64,000 nucleotides of DNA from Karstenula rhodostoma CBS 690.94 (Eukaryota > Ascomycota > Dothideomycetes > Pleosporales > Didymosphaeriaceae): contig MU001494.1 of assembly GCA_010093485.1 (NCBI GenBank), positions 2,201,937-2,265,936 on the forward strand, read 5' to 3'. Positions 57,276-64,000 of this stretch are shown here, piece by piece (the stretch's first letter is position 1; every line of letters begins with the position of its first letter). Position numbers and translations under genes: made by a program. The notes under the pieces are model-generated. The model was not told the origin of the DNA. It saw only the letters and a list, made by a program, of their open reading frames with translations, and did no database searches.

Positions 57276-58665
57276 ATGGCGGGCACTGCTTTCGGCGGGG
57301 TTTCCTCCAGCGACGATGATCTGAGGAGAGCAGAATTCGCCCGGATGCTTGCTGAAAATGATGCTGAAGCCAATTGGATGACCATCGTGGCATCCACAGT
57401 CGAACCTTCAGGTTACTCTAGTCTTCCGGTCGCAGCAGCAAAGGATGATGACAACGACTGCAGCGAAGGCCGTTCAGGTGGATCTACCCCCACAATTACG
57501 GAAGAGGATGATGGAAGCAACTACACGCAGTTCGAGCCGACCAAGATCGACCCAACTCAACCCGACACCATTCACATACAAGTCCCTGACGAGGTTCAAA
57601 AAGTCCGCGCTAAGAACAGCGAGTTGAGCATTGAGGTCGATCAACTCAGGGAGCAGCTTGAGGTGAAGACACTGGCACACAGTGAGGCCCTGGTACATAT
57701 TCAATTGCAAGATGAGCAGTTGAAGATGGAAGCGTTAGCCTCCGAAGCGGCTCTGAACCGAGTTAGAGCCTATGAAGACGAGGTCAACGCTCTTCAGTCT
57801 CAAGTCAACATCCTACAAAGCGAAAATCAACAGTTAGCGGTATCCACTACGACCGTGACAGGATTAATGGACCGCCTTGAACAATCCCACAAAGAGAGCA
57901 ATGATGACAAAGTCCAGATTGAGCGCTTGTCACAAGAGCGTCTCCGCCTAGATGAGGACGTGCGCCGCAAAGACGATGCGAATGCAAAGTTGCACGAGAA
58001 GGTGCTTCAGTCCGCCGACAAGCTCAGCTTGCTTCAACATCAGCTTGGCCGTTTGAGTACAGTGGAGGCGCAACTGAACGAGAAAGGCACCGAGCTCAAG
58101 ACACTCCGAAACAGCATGGAGATCTTGAGCACCGAAAAGAATACCCAATTTCAAGAACTTTGTTTTGCTCGGGCCGAGCTTAAGGAGTCCCTCAACACAA
58201 ACGAGAACCACTGCAAAGAGATGGCGGCTCTGAAAACTCAAGTCACGGTTCCTCAGACCGACGAAGAGAAGAATGCTCAACTCAAACGATCTATTGCTTT
58301 GTGCGTCACGCGGTTTGATCTTGGCTGGGACCACAGCCGGGTCTTCAGCTGCAAACACGACAATCTTTCCTACGTACGTGATGGCAACAAGTCTACTTGT
58401 CAGTTCAATGCCAAGGAGTCTGTGGATGATATGTTCTGGGAGTGGTCTGATGATGATGATTTCATTGATAAGTATCGCGAGACGCGACAGTACTTCATCG
58501 ACCATCATCGAGCGCACGAGCGTGACGATCCGGGACGGGGTGAATGGGCAGAATATCTCAAGAACCTATGTAAGTACTGCAACTTTCAGCACTCCACTAC
58601 TTGTGCTAACAACAATAGTCACCAAGGGCGACAGGCGCCGCGAGTCATCGCTTACCTACAACTAG
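57276..58665 (+). CDS. Coiled-coil protein, 446 aa
   Basis: Two exons, 57276-58569 and 58619-58665, with a 49-nt intron (GTAAGT, GCTAAC branch, AATAG). The first frame reads on through the intron, but splicing gives a more natural ending (FTKGDRRRESSLTYN). An acidic N-terminus (GVSSSDDDLRRAEFARML, then TPTITEEDDGS) is followed by about 230 residues of heptad-like coiled coil (VRAKNSELSIEVDQLREQL, LQSQVNILQSENQQL and so on). A C-terminal globular part contains IALCVTRFDLGWDHSRVFSC, DDMFWEWSDDDDFIDKYRETRQYF and EWAEYLKNL. I recognise no family. It is likely a cytoplasmic scaffold, by coiled coil only. Confidence 0.75.
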
Positions 58666-58790
58666 TGTGGCTGGATACGAGTGTTGTTGCACATGGGGAG
58701 GACTTGAGTGAACGGGAATGAAGCTCCTTACCAACGAGCGAAAACACGAAGCTAGTGTCGAAATGCAGATCGATGTCAGATACTCCAAAA

Positions 58791-59483
58791 TCATGTCTCA
58801 GCAAAGTGTCCCTCAACATGGAACGCCACCGCCCTCTCATCCCCCTCAAACTCCCCACAAACAGGACACACCGCAATCTCCCCACCATCTCCATCCCCGG
58901 CCCCTCTACCCACGCCCACACCCTGTTGATGTCTCCGATCCGCCTCCTCCAGCTGAGCAAAAAGCCCTAGATCCCGCCCCGCCACCTTACTCTCATCATA
59001 AAAATACTCATCATCCTCCCTAACATCTCTCTCATGCCTGAACCCCCTCGCCGCACCCCCTCCCCCTCTGCCCCCATTCTCCCCATCCCGCCCCACATTC
59101 GCCCCAATCCCGCCAGCCAGTTCCTCCCCCGCCATCCCGTCCCCCTCGCTGACGACCCTCTGGACGCGGCCCACGCGCCCATCTCGCAGCCGGACCTTCA
59201 CGCCCCGCGGGTGGTCGCCGCGCGTTAGGAGGTCCGCGACGATGCCGCATACCTGGCGGCCGGTGGGCTGGTCTATTTTGAGGACGAGGGAAACGGGGGT
59301 GCCGGGGGTGAGGGCGGCGTAGGCGGGGACGAGGCGGTTTTCTGCGCCGAGGGGCTGGCGGGGGGTGCGTGGGGGGCGGGTGCGGTTCGTGTTTGTGCTT
59401 GTGTTGGTATGGGGTGATGATGAGGATGAGGATGTTTGGGCGCCACCGCGCGGCGGACGTTGTTGGCGGTTGCGGCCTGCCAT
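58791..59483 (-). CDS. DUF2196 (YwbE-like) protein with C-terminal UBZ-type zinc finger
   Basis: 230 residues in one exon, converging with the coiled-coil gene (125 bp apart). A disordered N-terminus is followed by the DUF2196/YwbE domain at about 60-111: PGTPVSLVLKIDQPTGRQV, HPRGVKVRLRDGRVGRVQ. This is a small KOW-like beta domain widespread in bacteria and common in fungi. A Gly/Arg-rich linker leads to EYFYDESKVAGRDLGLFAQLEEADR and a final CPVC...FHVEGHF, C-x2-C-x12-H-x3-H, the arrangement of UBZ-type ubiquitin-binding zinc fingers. Role unknown. A link to RNA or ubiquitin is inferred from domains only. Confidence 0.85.
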   Translation of the reverse strand: MAGRNRQQRPPRGGAQTSSSSSSPHTNTSTNTNRTRPPRTPRQPLGAENRLVPAYAALTPGTPVSLVLKIDQPTGRQVCGIVADLLTRGDHPRGVKVRLRDGRVGRVQRVVSEGDGMAGEELAGGIGANVGRDGENGGRGGGGAARGFRHERDVREDDEYFYDESKVAGRDLGLFAQLEEADRRHQQGVGVGRGAGDGDGGEIAVCPVCGEFEGDERAVAFHVEGHFAET

Positions 59484-60206
59484 TTTTGTGGGTGCGTGTG
59501 GATTTGGTTCTGGGTGGTAGGGTTCAGATGTCTTCTTTTTTTTGTCCCGTGCTATCTCTTTTTGTGCTCTTGCTTTACGAGGGTGGGGAAGGGCGTGAGG
59601 AGACTGGAGCTCTGTACGCGATGTAGGAGGCTTTCACGTTTGTATTAAATATTCAAAGCAGATGGTTGAAGCAAGGTGGCTCTGTAGATGGAAGGTTGGA
59701 AGATGTGTTTGGAGGAGCACTGTAATACTTGGGAAGGTGAAGAGGCTATTTCGCATTGGGCATAGCACATGATTACGTCACCTCGTTCCTCCCTCAACAT
59801 CCATCTCACCATTAAAGGCTGGATTGGCAGCATAACTTGTGTCACAGCGAAGAATTTTTGTTTCAAATTGCAGTCGTATATATACGTAAACTAGTCAAAG
59901 AAGATACAATGAATTAATGCATCGTCTTATCCTAACAGGCGCAAAATACAGAGAGTTCGTTCGTCTATACACGACAAGGTTGAGACGCCGATAATGCTGT
60001 AATGTCAAGGCATTCTATATCGAGCTTGCTAGCTCGCGCCGCCCCATACTATTCCAACGCCGTTCATGATCCAATAACAGTGCGAAAGAGAGTGGTGCCC
60101 CGGCGAAAAGGAATTTCAGGCGTGCAAGTGCAATCGCAGGATGTGGGATGTCCAGGCTATGCGCTTACCGTCAGTCTTCGAATGCACAACATGCAGGCGA
60201 GTACGC
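59484..60206. other. Intergenic
   Basis: 723 bp containing the promoter of the YwbE-like gene and the 3' flank of the DnaJ gene. Nothing else seen. Confidence 0.6.
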
Positions 60207-62327
60207 TCAGAAGGGGAATCCGCCGCCCTGGAACTGCTGGCCTCTTCGGCCTCCACCGCCAGGCATACCGCCCATACCACCGAAGGGGCTGCCGCCACCG
60301 CCGCCGCCTTGGAAGCTGAAGCCACCACCACCACCGCCTCGGCCGCCGCCCATGCCTCCGAACATTTGCATGAGAATCTCGGGGTCAATGCCTCCTCCCA
60401 TGCCGCCTCCGAAGCCGCCGCCGCCGCCACCGCCGCCGAACATCTCGGAGGGGTCGATGAGGTCCTCGCCAGAGTCGTAGCGAGCGCGCTTCTGCGAGTC
60501 GCTCAAAGTTTCGTGGGCTTCCTGAATTTCTTGAAACCTTTGGTGAGCGGTCTCGTCATCGGGGTTCTTATCGGGATGGTGCACAATAGCGAGCTTGCGG
60601 TAGGCTTTCTTGATCTCAGAGTCGGTGGCGTCCTTCTCAATACCAAGGATCTTGTAGTAGTCCTTTCGCTTGCTCTTCTTCAGCTCGAGCTCTGCGTTCC
60701 TAATCTCCTTTGCGATGCCGGGCTCTGAAGGGTTGGCCTCGTGGATAGCCTTGAACTCCTTGATAGCCTCGTCCCAGTTACCCGACTCACCCAGTGCCTT
60801 TGCCCGTGTCTTCTTTGCTTTTGTGTAGCCGGGGTCGAGCTCGAGTGCCTTGTCGCAGTCTGTAATGGCGTTTGTCCATTTCTTTAGCTTGCTGTAGCAT
60901 AGCGCTCGGTTCTGCAGGATCTTCGAGTTTGTTTGTTTGTTCGAAGGGTCGATTTCCAGCGCCTTGGTGTAGGTGTCTACAGCCTCCTGTATACGACCAG
61001 ACTTGAATGCGGCGTTGCCCTCTTCCTTTGTACGTTCGAGCTTCTGCACCATCCGCAGGTACTTCAGGGCATCTTTGAAGTCGGGGTCGCAGCTCAGCGC
61101 CTGCCTAAAGTGTTGGTTGGCCTTCTCATTCTCGCCCTGGCCGTATAGAGCGCGACCACGCAGCACCAGTGCGTCCGGATCCTGGTTGTTCCGTCTGAGC
61201 AGGTTCATAGCAACGTTCTGTGCCTCGCCAAGAGCGTTGATGTTGCCCATCCGCAGGTGAGCCTCTCCGCGCATGAGGTTCCACTTTCGCGGTCTTTCCA
61301 CGTTGTGGCCTAGCCCTCGCTCAGCCTCGTTGAGTGCGTATATGACCATGGACCCTGCGCCGCCACTCTTCAGTGTTTGTTCGGCTTGCTGTAGATGCCG
61401 TTGCATGGTGAGCGCAGGCTGCATATCCTTTTGGGTGGCCTTGACAGCATTGAACGCCGCGACGGCCTCGTCGGGCCGCCCTAGACTGGTGTACACCCTG
61501 CCTAACCGTAGTCCGACCTTCATGTTGCCGGGTTCCAGTTCGTCTGCCATCTTGCAGTCTTCCAAAGCTTCGATGAAGCGGTTCGAGGACATGTAGGCTG
61601 CGGCGCGGTTCGAGTAGTAGGTGGCATTTTGAGGGGCGGCCTCAATGGCTGCGGATGATTAGCTGATATTTACAGACTGTGCGAGGTGATGCAGTGCGGG
61701 AGGATGCAGCGTGCGACGGAAGCACAACGCACCTTTCGAGTATTCTTTGATAGCGGCGGGGTAGTCCCTGATCTTGAAGAACTTGTTCCCGGCAGCCTTG
61801 TACTCCTCGGCGTCAATGGTGGGGGGCTGCGCCGGCGGGGAGGATTCTTCTGGGGTGGCGGCATATTTGGCAGACTCTGGCGGCGGGCTCGTCGTGTAGC
61901 GGTGCGGAGGAGGCGCTGGCCGGGGTTGTTCGCCGTTGGGCTTGGGGAATGCGCCGGGGGCCTGAGCAGCGGGCGGGCTGGAGGGCGCGGGCGTGGGCGA
62001 GGCTGTGAGTTCCCGGTCGATGTCCATGGGCTGGGGCGTGGGCTGGTCGGCCATGGCGGACATGGCGGACGACGAGAGCCTGCGGAGCTCGTCGGGCGGG
62101 AGATTGAGCGGGTGGGAGTCGCGGTCGTATTTGGACGAGCGCTTGGACGAGTAGGAGCTAGAGCGGCGTTCGCGCTCTCGCTCTTTGACGCGGGAGTGGG
62201 ACTTTTTGTCGGGCGACGAGGGAGGGGTGCCTGGACTACTTTTTGTCGAGGGTTTGCCGGGGGCGAGCTTCGGGGCGTCGGGCTGCACTGATTTGGAAGA
62301 CTTGCGGAAGAGAGAGGGAAGCACCAT
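60207..62327 (-). CDS. TPR-DnaJ co-chaperone (DNAJC7/TTC2-like)
   Basis: Two exons, 62327-61733 and 61648-60207, with an 84-nt intron, give 678 residues. A Ser/Pro/Arg-rich N-terminal 165 residues precede TPR repeats: [46 protein letters not shown] is the first, and further units include [32 protein letters not shown] and [21 protein letters not shown]. The J domain (about 528-594) begins [24 protein letters not shown] and has the HPD tripeptide (556-558) that stimulates Hsp70 ATPase. The tail is Gly/Phe/Met-rich ([20 protein letters not shown]). The family links Hsp70 and Hsp90 through its TPRs. The basic, disordered N-terminal extension is a fungal feature. Cytosolic or nuclear. Confidence 0.95.
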
Positions 62328-63942
62328 GAGAGGCGAGCGAACAAAGGTCAGGAGGCCCGGTGTAACTGAAATTTTAGTGCGCTGCAGTCAAGGCAAAGTC
62401 TGGTTGAGAGCGGGCGCGGACCGACAAAAAACGGCTCTGGGATCAAGAGAGAGTCTTCTAGCACCTTCTGCCGCTCAGAGTCTCGCTAATCCGTGTTGCC
62501 GCAGAGGCAGGCCGCAGACCTGCAGCCGCGGGCAGGCAGGGCGCGTGCGCTGCGCCGGGGGCTGGGCTTGTCCGTCATCGCAGCCTGGGGTTTGCTCGAA
62601 ACGCCCGAGGAGGTCATCGTCATGGTTGCTCTCCACGCCGTCGCCCAGTATGTACTATGTGGTGTATGCGAAGCAGGCCCTGGTGGAGCCAACGTCTGCC
62701 ATGGACCCCACCTCAGCATCTGGAGATTCGAAGCACCCATCGCACTGTGGATAGGAAACAGGTCAGAGGGTGGCTCGCACGTGATCATCTCGCGTGCCCA
62801 CTCCGCATCCAGGAGGTTGGCACTTGCAGATCAAAACATGGCCTCCAGCAGCCGCATAAACAAGGCCTATTTCGCTCCAATCTGCGGTTTCCCCGACTAC
62901 GTCTGATGAGTTGTCCTTTGATTTGCCAGCCTCTCTATATTTCCATTGCAAAGCTACACGTCGCTCGCTGACCTACAATCGCTGGCTAGAGGGTCATGTG
63001 CGTTTATTGCCCTGCAATTTAATCGCGAGACTCCAGCAATATCGGTTAACAGACAGCGACGGGCGGTTGATGGCCTGTCAAACGCTGGTTCTGAATCAGA
63101 GGATCGAAAGTGCATCCCTCCCTCCATTAGCTGCGACCTACCACAGCCCACGCATCCATTATCCGGGAATGCAACATTGTAGTGACTTGGTCTCCACGGT
63201 ACAACAGCAGCCATATCTGGGTGTCTGCGTACACATGATACGACTCTGTATATTCATGACAGCTGTGCCAAGTTATGCAGGTGTCGTGTTCTAGGGGCAT
63301 TGCAATCAGCGTGAGATATTCGTTTGGCGCCATGTCCAGCTCCAGTTCACAGTGAAGCTCCAGGTCGCAGTGACGAACTCATGTTGACCCGAGTACACAC
63401 GCTGAGGGACTTTCGTGAGGAATTGTCGGACGTGAAACCGGCTCGGTATCTTATCGCCACGTGCTGGAGCTCCAACCGGGGGTTGCACCTGCCGTCCCCC
63501 TCCACTCACAGCTCCCCGCCATCACAGTGCCTCACAGGTCCAATCCACTCAGACACTAAAGCAACTTCGCAGAGCGTGTGCATTCTTCTTATGCTGAATT
63601 GACAATAAGCAAACACAATCTTTAGCGGGCTTCTTGCTTTCGTCCCCAGGTCACAAGGACAAGCGTGGCGCTCACCCTACCAGGTCACAAGTGCCCCGAA
63701 ACATTGACGACGACAGTGACAGGACCTCGCAACCCAGCTGGACCACCTGTCACCGCTCCCCAGCCATCTTCTTCTCTCTCTCACACTGCAGCCTGAAGCA
63801 ACACGCCCATCTTCGCATCGGCTAACCTCGGTGCCTTGGGTCCGCGCGGGACCCTTCGCAACACCTGAACCTCGACCTGCTCACCGCGGCCGCTGACGCA
63901 CGGTACCAGCTACGATCTCACACAAACTCGCACAGCTTCGCG
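62328..63942. other. Intergenic, divergent promoters
   Basis: 1.6 kb without supported genes, serving the DnaJ gene and the gene at the right edge. Confidence 0.55.
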
Positions 63943-64000
63943 ATGGGTCTCACGTACAACATTTACCTCACGGGAGGCCGCATCTACGGGTGTAGGACCT
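63943..64000 (+). CDS. 5' end of a probable Yippee-family gene (truncated)
   Basis: The ATG at 63943 begins MGLTYNIYLTGGRIYGC, resembling the start of fungal Yippee/Mis18-type zinc-binding proteins, whose next residues form the first CxxC. A possible splice donor (GTAGGA) follows the TGT codon region. Only about 17 residues are visible, so the assignment is tentative. Confidence 0.5.
   Translation, partial: MGLTYNIYLTGGRIYGCRT

Overview
The window looks like a filamentous ascomycete (Pezizomycotina) nuclear contig. Genes on both strands are broken by short introns (about 44-160 nt) with GTRNGT donors, CTRAY-type branch sites just upstream of the acceptor, and families typical of this group: GH28 polygalacturonase, Zn2Cys6 regulators, a Rua1-type regulator, GT34 and filamentous-fungal GT2 enzymes, and a HET-C-like secreted protein. 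A plant-associated Dothideomycete is a reasonable guess, but the class cannot be fixed from this sequence alone. All exon models below were built by eye from splice signals and reading-frame continuity.

Layout. 1-9 kb: the 3' end of an endopolygalacturonase, a HET-C-like secreted protein, a small secreted alpha/beta-hydrolase (acetyl esterase-like), a thiamine-diphosphate-type Nudix hydrolase starting with a GC-AG intron, an F-box-like/DUF7730-like protein, and two small orphan genes, one built of about 20-residue repeats. 10.7-21 kb: a Rua1-like zinc regulator with a long gene-free upstream region, a single-pass membrane protein with a DUF4097-like beta domain, and a gamma-glutamylcyclotransferase-like protein. 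22-31 kb: a probable catabolic gene group, with a CaiB/BaiF CoA-transferase divergent from a nine-exon Zn2Cys6 regulator, then a sugar-porter MFS transporter. 31.5-32.6 kb: a conserved fungal multi-pass membrane protein.

32.7-38.8 kb: a run of minus-strand genes for small, low-complexity proteins. Four of them end in a farnesylation-type CaaX box with a terminal Met (CVVM, CILM, CAVM, CCVM), and a fifth ends in a related but non-canonical CCGRRM. I recognise no family among them. This is the most unusual feature of the window.

39.8-44.1 kb: a GT34 Golgi glycosyltransferase and a second Zn2Cys6 regulator, which contains another inferred GC-AG intron. 44.1-49.8 kb: a 5.6-kb stretch without credible genes, holding small degenerate repeats. 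49.8-52.6 kb: a GT2 glycosyltransferase of the kind needed for hyphal growth on surfaces in plant pathogens. 52.6-54.7 kb: decayed ORF fragments. 54.7-64 kb: a secreted Ala/Pro/Glu-rich repeat protein, a coiled-coil protein, a DUF2196 (YwbE)-UBZ zinc-finger protein, a TPR-DnaJ (DNAJC7-type) co-chaperone, and at the right edge the first codons of a probable Yippee-family gene. I saw no tRNA, rRNA, CRISPR array or intact transposon.
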